The notes: generated by a model not told the origin, from the letters alone. Counted from the stretch's first letter, positions 24,073 to 33,196 are shown. The stretch is 47,058 bases of DNA from Nocardia alba NBRC 108234 (GCF_001612665.1 NZ_BDAX01000046.1:1-47058), one strand, 5' to 3'. A program made the numbers and translations.

Positions 24073-24351
24073 GCACCGCCGAGAGGGCGCTCCCACGTCA
24101 CCGACTGGCCGATGCCGGCCAGATCATCGGGCGCAGAATCATCGTGCGCCCCAGCGTCCCGACAGCAGGGGCCTGCCAGAGGATCGTGACCAAATGTCAA
24201 GGTGGGAAACCCCTTTAGGTAAACCGCCTGCGTCCGCCGTAGACGGGTGGTCGCTGCTCCGCGGTAGCCTTCATGGTGGTAGCCGCCCGAGCGGGTGGCA
24301 CAAACCGTGGATCGGCGCGAACGTAGGGGAGTGGTTGTGGGGTACGGGATC
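24073..24351. other. intergenic
   Basis: About 280 bp. No convincing gene or structured element was seen. Confidence 0.4.
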
Positions 24352-24897
24352 ATGGCGTACTCGGTTCGGATCGAACATTTGCGCGCGCCTTCGACGTTCG
24401 CCTCAGAACCGGCGGCGTTCTACGACTGGATGGTAGGGCTTCATTCGTCCGCGATCAGCTCAGCGCAGCGACGCACCGCGCTACGCGAATTGTTCTTCAG
24501 TGAGCCGCATTCGGGCACCGACGGGGCGGACTACGGGTACGCGCTGAAGGTGCTTTGCGAGCGGTTCGGCGGCTCGTTGAACAACGAGTACTGGTATCCG
24601 ATCGGATCAAGCGGGCTCGACACGGTCGGTCAGGAACTGGCAAGGCTTGGGGTGAAGCTCGACCCCGCTGATGATCTCGCCTTCGCCGGCGCACCCGTCC
24701 CGATCCCGGAGGTCGACGACTTTCCAGGCATCGGCTACCTGACCTGTGCGCGGATGAACGAGCTCGCCCCGGCCCTGGACGCTGCGAACTTGAGCGTCGT
24801 CGGCGACCCCTACGTGCGAGGGGCCATTGCAGAGATACAGCAGTGGATACACCACTGCACTGAGGATGGCAGCGACCTGGTCACCTTCTATCACTGA
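24352..24897 (+). CDS. DUF7691-like hypothetical protein
   Basis: 181 aa from ATG 24352 (an upstream in-frame GTG at 24295 adds a basic leader that looks non-coding). The pattern YGYALKVLCERFGGSLNNEY, a central WYPIGSSGLDTVGQELARLG and VDDFPGIGYLTCARMNELAP resembles the DUF7691 family of actinomycetes, mostly helical cytoplasmic proteins of unknown function. The C-terminus (EIQQWIHHCTEDGSDLVTFYH) completes a domain, so the gene looks intact. It is followed 12 bp later by another same-strand gene, so they are probably co-transcribed. Confidence 0.7.
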   Translation: MAYSVRIEHLRAPSTFASEPAAFYDWMVGLHSSAISSAQRRTALRELFFSEPHSGTDGADYGYALKVLCERFGGSLNNEYWYPIGSSGLDTVGQELARLGVKLDPADDLAFAGAPVPIPEVDDFPGIGYLTCARMNELAPALDAANLSVVGDPYVRGAIAEIQQWIHHCTEDGSDLVTFYH

Positions 24898-24909
24898 CCG
24901 GAGTCTCCG

Positions 24910-25410
24910 GTGCCTGCAACAGGCGCCGATCCGTGTTCGTCGGAACCCGATCTGGTCTACGTTGCCGAGGTGAACGAAGACACCGATCTCGACCCCTCAC
25001 CGGCACAGCTGGCATGGTTTTTCGCCTTGGATCTCGACGAGCAGGTGCAGCTGATTGCCGACCCGGAAATGGCGCTGCCGCTGACGCTGGTCAAACGGAT
25101 CACGACCCTCGGTGGAACCGCATCGACGGCGTACTGGGTCGGACAGCCTCCCGGCCCGCTGCGGTTGACACCGCACCATGCCCGTCTGCTGAACCGACGA
25201 CGCCAGCACCTGCTTGAATGGTGGTCCGGCCTTCCGGCTGCTGTCCAGCAGAAGTTCTTGGACAACCGCCACGGTGAGATGCAGTGCGACCTGCGCGGCT
25301 TCGCCCTCGAAGCGGTCACGACGCCGACGGAACCTTCCTCGATGTTCTCCGTTGGGCCGTTCAGCCGCATATTCCTTGAGTGGAGGGCCACGACCGCGGA
25401 GAACGCCTGA
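24910..25410 (+). CDS. hypothetical protein
   Basis: 166 aa, GTG start at 24910, 12 bp behind the DUF7691-like gene. Not recognised. It begins with an acidic region (VNEDTDLDPSPAQLAWFFAL), then helical sequence (PLTLVKRITTLGG) and a tryptophan-rich helix (RRQHLLEWWSGLPAAVQQKF). No membrane segment or signal peptide. Codon use is typical of real genes here. The short gap suggests an operon with 24352-24897, so they may share a role. A hairpin follows. Confidence 0.6.
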   Translation: MPATGADPCSSEPDLVYVAEVNEDTDLDPSPAQLAWFFALDLDEQVQLIADPEMALPLTLVKRITTLGGTASTAYWVGQPPGPLRLTPHHARLLNRRRQHLLEWWSGLPAAVQQKFLDNRHGEMQCDLRGFALEAVTTPTEPSSMFSVGPFSRIFLEWRATTAENA

Positions 25411-25419
25411 TCAACCAAC

Positions 25420-25449
25420 CCCGACCATCCAGGTACCGGGTTGGTCGGG
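25420..25449 (+). terminator. possible terminator hairpin
   Basis: 8-bp arms CCCGACCA / TGGTCGGG with a 14-nt loop, 10 bp after the gene ending at 25410. No T-run, so weak. Confidence 0.35.
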
Positions 25450-25678
25450 ATCAGGGATGAGAAGCGGAGCGGTATAGGCCGACGCAGCGGGTCGGGGCGT
25501 GACGATTGCGGGGATCATGCTCCGGCCCCGGAGATGTTCGAGCGTCGTCACTGCCCGACTCGCTCAGCTCGACCACGCGCGTTGGTAGGGCCGGTCAGGC
25601 GAGGTCAGCCACATTCCCCCTGAGCAACCGTGCGATCCTCGTCGAGGCGGTTTCCATTGGGGTAGAAGGGGGTTGGCT

Positions 25679-26947
25679 GTGATAGGCCGAGACGAGCAGG
25701 GTGTGTTCGAGGTGCGATGGGGCGGCGACCGATTCATGAGGGGGTGGTCGGCGACGGCCGACGAGTTGACGACGATTCTTCACCGTTACGGCATCCCCGA
25801 CCCCGACCTGACCAACCCTGACGTGTCGACCATGACGGTCGAGAACCCCGAAGAGGTGCGTACGGGCCGGCTCGATGACGACATTGACGAGTGGAACCGA
25901 TTGCTGCGGTCGCGGGCAGATGGACCCCAGCGCGCTCAGCTGCGCGAGGCTCTGGTCGCGTTGAGAGATCAGATCCCCGCCGACGGCGCTGAACTTCGAC
26001 GATGGTTGGCACAACGCGCCGAGGTAGTGAATGCCGAGGCACCGCAGGTCGATCGGGTCGCGGTGTTCCAGGGTGGCAGTCCGGTCCGGTGTGATCCCGG
26101 GCCCGAGTTCCCGGCCTGGTCGGAGTGTCTGGAGTGGGTGGATTCGCAGACGATAGTTTCCACGGTGGACCGGGTCTGGGGCAGTTTCGACCGGATGGAA
26201 CGGCATCGGCGGTCCTTGGATGCGTTCTGCCTGTCGCTGCGCGCGGCCGACTCGGCGCCATTGCTGGAGGCCTGGATCGATGACTTCACCATCGGCAGAT
26301 TGCGCCAGCCCGTGCAGCTGGTTCGTGTCGAGGGCCCAGCCGGGCCAGTACACCAGCTGCGCGCCGACGGAACGCACCGCGCGCACTTTGCGCGGGTGTT
26401 CGGCCTGCCAGTGATGGCATTGGTCAAGATCAGTCAGTTGCCGCGGCCGCTGATCGTGATCGATCACCCCGATCACCCGGGTCCGGATGCCCTTGGTGCG
26501 GGGTTCGGGCGTGTAGCGTCGCTATATATGGGGCTGCGAGCGCGAGGCCTTCTTGAGGTCGACGGCGACCCGCGACGGCCGGACTTCATGGACGTGTGGC
26601 AACTGCGGCGGGTGTGTGCGGAGTGGATGTTGCTTCCGCCGGCTGAGGCAGCGGCGGCCAATCATGCCTACGACAAGGTGTTTCCGGGGGCGCTGGTCGA
26701 GGCCACAGGACTCACCGCCGAGCAGCTCTATGACCCGCACCGGTGGGCTCGTGCAGTTGTGCTGCCACCGAGTAAGCTGTTCCGGGCCCGCCTGTGGCAT
26801 GAGAACCGCAAGCGCAAAAGGCTTTTCGCGCGAATGCACGACGTGCCGACCGCTCCTGCATTCGGGATTGACCTCGCTCAACCGGACGGGGGAGTCAATG
26901 CGTCCCGGCAGGGGCCGGAGCTCACGGCTGACAAGCGCGAGCACTAG
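25679..26947 (+). CDS. hypothetical protein with ParB/sulfiredoxin-like motif
   Basis: 422 aa from GTG 25679, which follows an AGAAGGGGG ribosome site; a TTG at 25673 is less likely. An N-terminal ~45-residue piece (FEVRWGGDRFMRGWSATADE) is followed by helical sequence. D230-G-T-H-R and AHFARVFGLPVMALVKI resemble the ParB/sulfiredoxin nucleotide-binding core (DGxHR...A...G), which in some families binds CTP or serves as a kinase or nuclease. The C-terminal ~150 residues are basic and helical (RARLWHENRKRKRLFARMH). The family was not recognised and no partner gene is apparent. Possible roles include DNA binding; the motif is the only functional clue. Confidence 0.65.
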   Translation: MIGRDEQGVFEVRWGGDRFMRGWSATADELTTILHRYGIPDPDLTNPDVSTMTVENPEEVRTGRLDDDIDEWNRLLRSRADGPQRAQLREALVALRDQIPADGAELRRWLAQRAEVVNAEAPQVDRVAVFQGGSPVRCDPGPEFPAWSECLEWVDSQTIVSTVDRVWGSFDRMERHRRSLDAFCLSLRAADSAPLLEAWIDDFTIGRLRQPVQLVRVEGPAGPVHQLRADGTHRAHFARVFGLPVMALVKISQLPRPLIVIDHPDHPGPDALGAGFGRVASLYMGLRARGLLEVDGDPRRPDFMDVWQLRRVCAEWMLLPPAEAAAANHAYDKVFPGALVEATGLTAEQLYDPHRWARAVVLPPSKLFRARLWHENRKRKRLFARMHDVPTAPAFGIDLAQPDGGVNASRQGPELTADKREH

Positions 26948-27428
26948 GTGGCTGACGAGGGCGTCCCGGGCGGGGCGTTTCGACTCGAACTGGTCAGCGA
27001 TGTCGGAGTTCTCGGCGGCCGTCGCCGTCGGCGTGTCCGGAAAGACGCGAGCGCAGTACGCCTCGAGCTGGCGTACTTCCGGCGCATCCTCGTCCTACGG
27101 GCCCACAGGCGGCTCCGTCACACCGGTGGACTCCAAGAACCTGTGCGCTTGTGCGCGTTGGCGTTCCGGCGACACCCATTCTGTCCACGTCGGGGTCGTC
27201 TCGACGGCTTCCCCGCCGGACGCCATCGTCAAGATTTCGTCATCCACCGTGCTGTCTCCGTACTCTCGAATTTTCCGAAGAACCTGGGATCCCTGCGAGG
27301 GATCACGCTAGCGCCAGGAACCGACACGTGATGCCGCTGCGTGGCCAACCCCGGCGCGCGGGCTGTCATCGGCCCGACCCTGGCATACACCGCACCCGCC
27401 TCGGCGCGGTAGCGGTCGGGTCGATCGA
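26948..27428. other. region without a supported gene
   Basis: A frame of 127 codons starts with GTG directly after the preceding stop, but it is arginine-rich and looks like antisense noise. Another plus frame (26990-27311) has high GC at third positions but no recognisable domain. A decayed gene is possible; nothing is claimed. Confidence 0.3.
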
Positions 27429-27836
27429 TCAGTCGCACGGGACTCCGTACCCGGCCACAGTGGTATAACCAGCTTCAGTATCGATGCGATAGTCCACTCC
27501 AGCGGGCACATATACCCAATCACCGGTGCGATATTCGGTACCGTTCAGCGTTAACGACCCCGAGACCACAAGACGCAGAATCGGCTCACCGTGCCGGTGC
27601 GACTCCACTGCGGTACGTGGGGCGACCTCGGTCATTACCAAGAACTGCGCGGATGAGATATCGACGGGCACAACGCATTTCGTGATACCCGAAGCGGTGT
27701 TTTCCTGCATTGTGAGGGCGCGCCACTCACCGTCGCGAAACGTGTGTGAATCGATGATCGTCGCAGATGTGGACTCGGAGACAAACTCGTCCACATCTAT
27801 CGCAGAGTGCAGCCCGACCGGTTCCAAATTTTGCAT
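27429..27836 (-). CDS. cupin-domain protein
   Basis: 135 aa from ATG 27836, which has a good AGGGAGA ribosome site; a longer frame to 27884 lacks one. The C-terminal half is a single cupin barrel: ESHRHGEPILRLVVSGSLTL supplies metal-binding histidines and GDWVYVPAGVDYRID closes the barrel. The N-terminal ~50 residues (SATIIDSHTFRDGEWRALTM) form the leading strands. Small stand-alone cupins of this type are often ChrR-like anti-sigma or dioxygenase-like proteins; the specific activity cannot be read. It has no close partner gene and lies in a relic-rich stretch. Confidence 0.8.
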   Translation of the reverse strand: MQNLEPVGLHSAIDVDEFVSESTSATIIDSHTFRDGEWRALTMQENTASGITKCVVPVDISSAQFLVMTEVAPRTAVESHRHGEPILRLVVSGSLTLNGTEYRTGDWVYVPAGVDYRIDTEAGYTTVAGYGVPCD

Positions 27837-28604
27837 CGAATCTCCCTGGGGGTTGTCAATGTAACGAACAACGGACAGAGGCAACGAGCCTGCTCAGGCT
27901 ACTGCCATGCCGTTCTCTCGACTACGCGCCGCGCGTGCGCCTGATCGCCGACTCTCTGAGGCTCGGCCGCCGGGACCGGGGGGCGGTGATCCTGTTCTGA
28001 CCGGGCAGGTCGGCATCCGTGAGGCAAGGTTGTCGACCATGTGGCAGGGCCGCTAGCTCGCCGCTGCCCTCCTGAGCACCAAAGACACGGACGCGAGTCG
28101 CCCGATGTCGGCTCCGAGGTATGTCCGCGCCGACGATCGCGGCGGCCGATACGGTGGATTCCCGCGACCGGCCGAGTCGCCTGCGAGGGACGCACGGCCG
28201 CGAAGGGCCGCTGTGCTTTCGCTCTTCTCGCCGATCGGATCACCGCAGAGCTCTGGGCGATTCGGTGCATCCTGAACCCGGTCCCGAGCCGAGGATCCGC
28301 TGGAAACCGTCACGCAAGACCGAGGCTCGGTCCAGGAAAGCCTCAGGATCTCACAACGGATGGGCCGGGAGGCTGCGGCTTGGTTGGCGGACCTGGGTAT
28401 CGCGCTTCGGCCATTCCCCTCGGACACGATTCTCATCTTGCCGGGAAGCCGCTCGGGTATCCACCGGATGCCGATCAGTCCGGACCGCGCGGCGGTCGCT
28501 GACTGGTGACGATCAGTGGAATTCGGGATCGGCTACCCAGCCGGAGTCGTGATCGCCCGCAGCGTACCTCGCCCTGGCCTACACCCTCGAGGGCTTGGTG
28601 CGGG
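27837..28604. other. intergenic with one possible short fragment
   Basis: About 770 bp. A plus frame from about 28274 to 28509 reads SLRISQRMGREAAAWLADLG then IALRPFPSDTILILPGSRSG and has good codon use, but no clear start. It may be the tail of a lost gene. Other frames look random. Confidence 0.3.
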
Positions 28605-29807
28605 TCAGATACAGCCCGGATACGGCCATTCGAATTGCAGGTAGTTGAACATGGCGTTCCAGGCGTAGTAGCCGTAGGTCGACGGGTCGCCTTCGCAGGC
28701 GATGAAGTTGTATCCGAAACCGGTCGGATAGTCGCCGTCGGGATAGTTGACGAAGAGCGTGCTGTGGTAGACCAGGAACCACTTGTTGCTGCCCTCGGCG
28801 GTGTTGAAGGACAGGGCTTTCGGGCCGAGTCCGTCCATCACGCCGACCGTGGGCAGACCCGCGAGAGTCGGCCACATATCGGTCACGCCGACGGGAGAGG
28901 GGAGATACGAGTGGAAATCTCCACTGGTCGCGTCGAGAATGGCGAGCCGGTTTCCCGCGATGAACACGTAACTTTCGTTGACGGCCGTGGCGCAGGAGAT
29001 ACCGTTGCTCCATTGCTTCCGCTCGTCGTCGCCGAATTCGCCGTCGGCGATCCGCTGTAGTCCCCTCCACACCGTCGTCAGTTTCGATGGCGACCAGGTC
29101 AGGGTGTCGCCGTTGCCGTTCGTCCGCGCGCAGTACTGGCCGTTGAACAGCCACCACATACCGGTGCGGGGACTGTAGGCGCAGGTATCCAATCCACTGT
29201 CGAATTCCGAATGCCCCCGCAACGCGGTCCACGCGTAGGTGTCGCGGAAGTCCCTGGGGCTGGTGTGCATGGTACTGCCGTTGTAATCGGTGGAGAAGTA
29301 GATCGACGACACCCGCTCGTCCGGATTCGTATTGGTGGCGGTGAAAGCCCAGCGGCCCTTGTAGGCGTTGATGGAGTTCACCGTCCACCATCGCAATCCG
29401 TTCACGGTATCCGGGGGCCCGACGGGACCGGGGGGATTGTAGCCGGGATCGGGTACCGGGTTCACGATGGGCGAGGGAAAGGTGCCTTCCAATTTGACCC
29501 TGTGGTCCGATACCCCGCGGGATACCGACTTGATCGATTCCACTTCGGTGTCGATATACGCCTGGATGGCCGCGAAGAGGGGCACGAACTCCTCGAAGGC
29601 TTCCATCGACTCCTTCAGGACTTCCTCGAAGAATTGCCCCATGCCGTCGATCCAGGTGACCGCCTGCTCGCTCAGATGAATGGTGTACCAAGGAAAATCC
29701 ACCTCGGTATAGATATCTTGTCTGAGGTCGGCCTTGCTGACGTCGGCCGGTGCCGGATTGCGGCGGTGGACGAGTGGTCCGGCGGAGGATTGCGGGGAAA
29801 GCAGCAC
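28605..29807 (-). CDS. hypothetical protein, possible beta-propeller-like C-terminus
   Basis: 400 aa from GTG 29807, preceded by GAGGAG at a 5-6 nt spacing; an ATG at 29861 has no ribosome site. No signal peptide. The N-terminal ~90 residues are helical and acidic (FFEEVLKESMEAFEEFVPLF). The C-terminal ~270 residues are rich in aromatic, Gly and Asn residues, with short repeats like GMWWLFNGQYCARTNGNGD and SYVFIAGNRLAILDATSG, suggesting a beta-propeller or hemopexin-like surface. Such helix-plus-beta proteins occur among toxins and phage-tail-like proteins, but I cannot assign a family. It stands alone between two gene-poor stretches. Confidence 0.65.
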   Translation of the reverse strand: MLLSPQSSAGPLVHRRNPAPADVSKADLRQDIYTEVDFPWYTIHLSEQAVTWIDGMGQFFEEVLKESMEAFEEFVPLFAAIQAYIDTEVESIKSVSRGVSDHRVKLEGTFPSPIVNPVPDPGYNPPGPVGPPDTVNGLRWWTVNSINAYKGRWAFTATNTNPDERVSSIYFSTDYNGSTMHTSPRDFRDTYAWTALRGHSEFDSGLDTCAYSPRTGMWWLFNGQYCARTNGNGDTLTWSPSKLTTVWRGLQRIADGEFGDDERKQWSNGISCATAVNESYVFIAGNRLAILDATSGDFHSYLPSPVGVTDMWPTLAGLPTVGVMDGLGPKALSFNTAEGSNKWFLVYHSTLFVNYPDGDYPTGFGYNFIACEGDPSTYGYYAWNAMFNYLQFEWPYPGCI

Positions 29808-30619
29808 GACGTCTCCTCGGGAACCGCCACAGAAGGGGCGGCGGGTAGCACGAAACCCCATGTGTGGGAAAGGTTTTCAACTACTTCTTCCAGATGACTG
29901 TATCGAGCTGTGGTGCGGTGGTGCAAGAGTTCTCGACAGGTCGCGAGTTCACGGGGTGACGGCAGGTGCCCGCCGGAGGAGGTCGCGGCCGATCGCCGGA
30001 TCGGACTCCCGGATCCGCAGGGAAGGAACGATTTTCGTCGACCGGGTGGGCCCGTCTCGGGATCCGAAATCTCGGCCCTGCGCGAATCCGCACCGGTGTC
30101 GATCACGCCGGGTGCGCCCGCACCGAGGAAGCGCACGGCCCCGGTGGCTTCGCCTCGGCGCAGGCGCGCCGAGGCGGTCTCCGGTCAGTTCGGCGCGGAC
30201 GCGCCCGAGGTCGGCGGCAGTGGTTTGGTGATCACCGGTTGCGCTGCCGTCACGGCGCCCGTGGCCCCTCCTCATGGATGTGCTCGCTGGACAGATCGTC
30301 GCGCGAACGCCTCATTACTCACTGTCGCACGGCCGAGATCCGTTCCAGCGGAAGGTGGTACGGCAACGAGCCGGGCGGCGGGCTCGCACGCTGATCCCAC
30401 GCGACCCCCAACAACCACAACAACCGGAACCACCGAAGAAGGTCATGCCCATAGCTCTTATCGCTGCTCGAGAGCAGATGCCCGACGAGCCGGAGTGCTT
30501 CGAGGGAGAGGCCGAAGCCGTGCAGGCGCATGCCGAGCGGGGCGAGGGTTGTAACACCAATGTAAGCGCCATAGGCCGGATCCGTCGCTCCAGTCGGCGC
30601 CGAACGCTCTGCGGGTGCT
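29808..30619. other. region without a supported gene
   Basis: About 810 bp. Frames on both strands are arginine/proline-rich and overlap each other; none has a convincing start or domain. A minus-strand stretch near 29940 reads LLHHRTTARYSHLEE, reminiscent of a tyrosine-recombinase tail, but lacks the upstream catalytic motifs. Confidence 0.3.
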
Positions 30620-30895
30620 GTGCGGATCATTCGGGGAATCGCTGGCCTCAGGGTCCTGCTGGGCCTGGTTCTACTTATCTTTCTCATCGGCGGGTTCTCG
30701 CCTGGCACGGGAGCCGCGACGGCGATTTTGGTCGTCGTAGGCGTAGCGTTCGTACGTCGAAGACGCGATGCCGAGACACGCAATACGAGCTCGACCGGGT
30801 GCTGCGGATGTTCGCTGACGAACCGCACGATCACCGACGGGTCTGGCCGAGCTCCGAGGCGAAATACGCACTCGCATCACGCAATGCAGCGTTGA
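30620..30895 (+). pseudogene. small membrane protein gene truncated by IS3 fragment
   Basis: From GTG 30620 the frame reads RIIRGIAGLRVLLGLVLLIF then LIGGFSPGTGAATAILVVVG and VAFVRRRR: two membrane-spanning helices with a basic cytoplasmic end. At about 30745 the sequence becomes the antisense of an IS3 OrfB, so the remaining codons are IS-derived. The native C-terminus is lost. Family unknown. Confidence 0.5.
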
Positions 30896-31180
30896 CCCGC
30901 TCCAGCTCGGCAACCCGTTTCCGGAGCTGCTCGTTCTCCTCGGCCATATCGGTTGTCGGGCGGTCATGACGTTGGCCGGCATCGGCTTCGGCCTGGCGGA
31001 TCCAGTTCCGCAACGCCTCGTGATGCACCCCCAGCTGCGCGGCCAGCTTCCGGATCGTCGGCTTGGGATCGGACTCTCGATACAGCCGGACCGCCCGAAC
31101 ACTCAACTCGTCCGGATATCTCTTCGGTGGTGCCACTGATCGGCACCGGCGTCGCACGATGGTGCGATGCTGAGCCGTGC
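30745..31180 (-). mobile_element. truncated IS3-family element (OrfA complete, OrfB fragment)
   Basis: OrfA reads APPKRYPDELSVRAVRLYRE, then LAAQLGVHHEALRNWIRQAE and a leucine-zipper end (ENEQLRKRVAELERVNAALR), starting at GTG 31136 and stopping at 30831. OrfB begins in an adjacent frame (VIVRFVSEHPQHPVELVLRV, then GIASSTYERYA after a frameshift) and is cut off after about 50 residues near 30745. The integrase domain is missing. Confidence 0.75.
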
Positions 31181-31790
31181 CGACTGCTGTACCGCCTGAG
31201 GTGAAGTCGGGCGCCGCCGCAGCGGTTGCGCCCTCGGCGACTTTCACCTCACCATGTACGACGGCCAGGCTGATCCCGACTCCGCGCGAGATCTCGCGCA
31301 GGGCTTGCCCTTCGGCGCGGCGGGCGAGGATCGCGCGGCGTTTGTCGTCATCGACGACCCTGGGACGTCCGCCTTTTCGGCCGCGGCGGGCGGCGGCGTC
31401 GAGGCCATCGCGGGTTTTACGGGCGATGTCGCGGCGCCGGTCCTCGGCCATGGCGAGCGCCAGATCCAGGATGAGGCTGCGTTCCGTGTGCTCGCCAGCG
31501 GCGATTCCGTGCAGGATTTTCACCGCGACGCCTTGCCGGAACGGGTCGTTGAGCACGATCAGCCCTTCGAGCAAGTTGCGGCCGAGCCGGTCGGCTTCCT
31601 GGACGGTGAGCATGTCCTCCCCGGGGCGCATGAAGTCCAGCGCGGCGCGCAGGCCCGGCCGATCGGCGATTCTCAGTTTGCCGCTCACCTTTTCCTCGAA
31701 CACCCGCACGCAGATCGGATCGAGGTCGTCGTGCTGCCGCCGGGTCTCCTGTCTGCTAGTGCTGACCCGTACGAGACCGACGAGCGCCAT
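30831..31790 (-). CDS. serine recombinase (resolvase/invertase) fused in frame to IS3 OrfA
   Basis: From ATG 31790 (ribosome site AAGGGTGG) the protein starts MALVGLVRVSTSRQETRRQH with catalytic S10. It continues through the resolvase catalytic domain (QEADRLGRNLLEGLIVLNDP) and the E-helix/arm region (LALAMAEDRRRDIARKTRDG). A C-terminal HTH follows (GRPRVVDDDKRRAILARRAE), ending near LAVVHGEVKV. Without a stop it then runs through about 45 linker residues into the complete IS3 OrfA, about 319 aa in all. The first ~195 residues match a normal Tn3/Hin-type resolvase. The fusion most likely arose when the IS3 element landed at the 3' end. OrfA could still be made separately from GTG 31136. Confidence 0.75.
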   Translation of the reverse strand: MALVGLVRVSTSRQETRRQHDDLDPICVRVFEEKVSGKLRIADRPGLRAALDFMRPGEDMLTVQEADRLGRNLLEGLIVLNDPFRQGVAVKILHGIAAGEHTERSLILDLALAMAEDRRRDIARKTRDGLDAAARRGRKGGRPRVVDDDKRRAILARRAEGQALREISRGVGISLAVVHGEVKVAEGATAAAAPDFTSGGTAVGTAQHRTIVRRRCRSVAPPKRYPDELSVRAVRLYRESDPKPTIRKLAAQLGVHHEALRNWIRQAEADAGQRHDRPTTDMAEENEQLRKRVAELERVNAALRDASAYFASELGQTRR

Positions 31791-32023
31791 TCCACCCTTG
31801 TCGATTCCTGAAGTCATCTGCGCGGATGCTCGCAGTCGTCTGCACTGTCAGCTACTGGGCCATCGGCTTGGTGGGTGAGCGGCCAGAATTTCGACTGTTC
31901 GAGTTCGGTTCATCGGTCCGCTGTAGTGGGCGAGGGCGGCGGCTTGGGCATTCGAACAGCGTTGTGGGTGGGCGCTTTTCGGCTAGATTTAGCGTTGCCT
32001 GTCGCGCTTCGATAGGGGGCTGG

Positions 32024-32218
32024 ATGAGTTCGGGGTCGTGGTGGCCGGTTGCGGTGCCGATCGCGGTGGCGGGAGCGGCGAGCACCGGGTTGGCGATCGT
32101 GGTGAATTTGGCTACCGGAGACGGGCCGTGGTGGATGTGGGTGCTGGTCGCGTTCTTGACGGTGGCAGGTATCGGAATCTCGGTGTGGCTTGATGAAGCA
32201 CAACTTGATGCGTCGTAG
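32024..32218 (+). CDS. small two-helix membrane protein
   Basis: 64 aa from ATG 32024 with an AGGGGG ribosome site. Two hydrophobic segments (WWPVAVPIAVAGAASTGLAI and WWMWVLVAFLTVAGIGISVW) are joined by VNLATGDGP. Similar segments occur in Nocardia and Streptomyces as short proteins or as membrane leaders next to TPR/NB-ARC genes. This could be a complete small protein or a leader left behind by a lost gene. No downstream partner is evident. Confidence 0.55.
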   Translation: MSSGSWWPVAVPIAVAGAASTGLAIVVNLATGDGPWWMWVLVAFLTVAGIGISVWLDEAQLDAS

Positions 32219-32322
32219 ACGCTTCACTCACTGCCCCGGAACTCCTCCGCACAAGCGACGCAGTCGAAGCCTCGGGTACACCAGTCGGCAGCGCGCTCGT
32301 GGCCTCGAGCGCCTGCCTCGCC

Positions 32323-32354
32323 TTGGCCCTCGCCCAGCTCCGGGCGAGGGCCAA
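32323..32354 (+). terminator. strong hairpin upstream of HEPN-like gene
   Basis: Perfect 13-bp arms TTGGCCCTCGCCC / GGGCGAGGGCCAA with a 6-nt loop (AGCTCC), starting about 105 bp after the small membrane gene and about 75 bp before the next start. No T-run. It could terminate upstream transcription or act in the next gene's leader. Confidence 0.5.
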
Positions 32355-32428
32355 AAGCGCTTTCGGACAGCCCCTTGCTATCGGCGCAGCCGGTATCGGG
32401 CGTCGGTGCCGGATGGGACCATCGCGAC

Positions 32429-33196
32429 GTGAACACCGACGAAGGTACAGACGCAGTCGGCAGCGACGCTGTCGTCGCGATCCTCGCAGACATGCAGACC
32501 GAGCTGCTGCTCACGATCGCGGTAGCTCGCATGGCACCGCGCGCCGGCGCGGCAGCCGTTCAACTGATCAGGGGTCAGGTCCCGTTCCTCGGGCAGACCT
32601 ACGGCTACAACAGGACGAATATCCGTACCCCCGCAGGTTTCGATGTATGCGATCCGAGCGGGCTATTTCCTGTGTGGAAGGGATCCTCGACGACCATCCC
32701 GGCCGATCTGCTGCTCGATGCCCTCGCCCACGGCAGCGAGCATCACGCCTGGGGCGGGCGCATGTGGTTGCCGACGTTCTTCTCTCGGTGGGAGGAGGAC
32801 TACCGACACCGGCTCGCCGACGCACACGGCTGCAAGCCGCGAGACTTCCAAATCCCGTTCTTCGGCGACCTGCGCAAACTGCGCAACGACATCGCTCACC
32901 GCGGTGGCGTTGCGCGCGCCAAAGGCGCGGCCACCTGCGAGATCCTGCAGTGGTTCGAAGCGGGCGACCCGATCGTGCTGGACCACACCCACTTCAAGGA
33001 GATCATCGAGAAGTTCCCCTGGCTCGAACTCGCGACGCCTCCGACACCGGCGCCGGCGGGCAAGGCGAATTTCGCGACAAACATCGACGACGATCTGGCA
33101 TTGCGAGTGGAGCAGGCCACGCTCGAGGATGGGCTCAACCGTGCCGAGGTGGCCGATGCCGCCCTGGAAGCGTGGCTTACACAACGCGGAAAGTGA
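32429..33196 (+). CDS. HEPN-like domain protein with C-terminal ribbon-helix-helix-like tail
   Basis: 255 aa from GTG 32429; an upstream in-frame start at 32375 adds an implausible leader. The N-terminal half is helical (VAILADMQTELLLTIAVARM). Residues 152-157 read RNDIAH within FFGDLRKLRNDIAHRGGVAR, the R-N-x-x-x-H signature of HEPN ribonuclease domains, placed on a helix as in that superfamily. The C-terminal ~40 residues (DDLALRVEQATLEDGLNRAE, then VADAALEAWL) resemble a ribbon-helix-helix or dimerisation tail. HEPN proteins are common effectors in toxin-antitoxin and abortive-infection systems, but non-catalytic HEPN and AbiV-like proteins share the motif. No obvious antitoxin lies next to it. 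Domain call moderate, activity unknown. Confidence 0.65.
   Translation: MNTDEGTDAVGSDAVVAILADMQTELLLTIAVARMAPRAGAAAVQLIRGQVPFLGQTYGYNRTNIRTPAGFDVCDPSGLFPVWKGSSTTIPADLLLDALAHGSEHHAWGGRMWLPTFFSRWEEDYRHRLADAHGCKPRDFQIPFFGDLRKLRNDIAHRGGVARAKGAATCEILQWFEAGDPIVLDHTHFKEIIEKFPWLELATPPTPAPAGKANFATNIDDDLALRVEQATLEDGLNRAEVADAALEAWLTQRGK

Noticed and set aside
28041..28502. Plus and minus frames of 120-150 codons
   Set aside because: Arginine/proline-rich, mutually overlapping, with no ribosome site or domain.
29880..29990. Minus-strand LLHHRTTARYSHLEE resembling a tyrosine-recombinase tail
   Set aside because: No R...HxxR motifs or integrase body upstream, so probably chance.
29910..30554. A 214-codon plus frame
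   Set aside because: Unlike a protein in composition and overlapped by equally long frames on the other strand.
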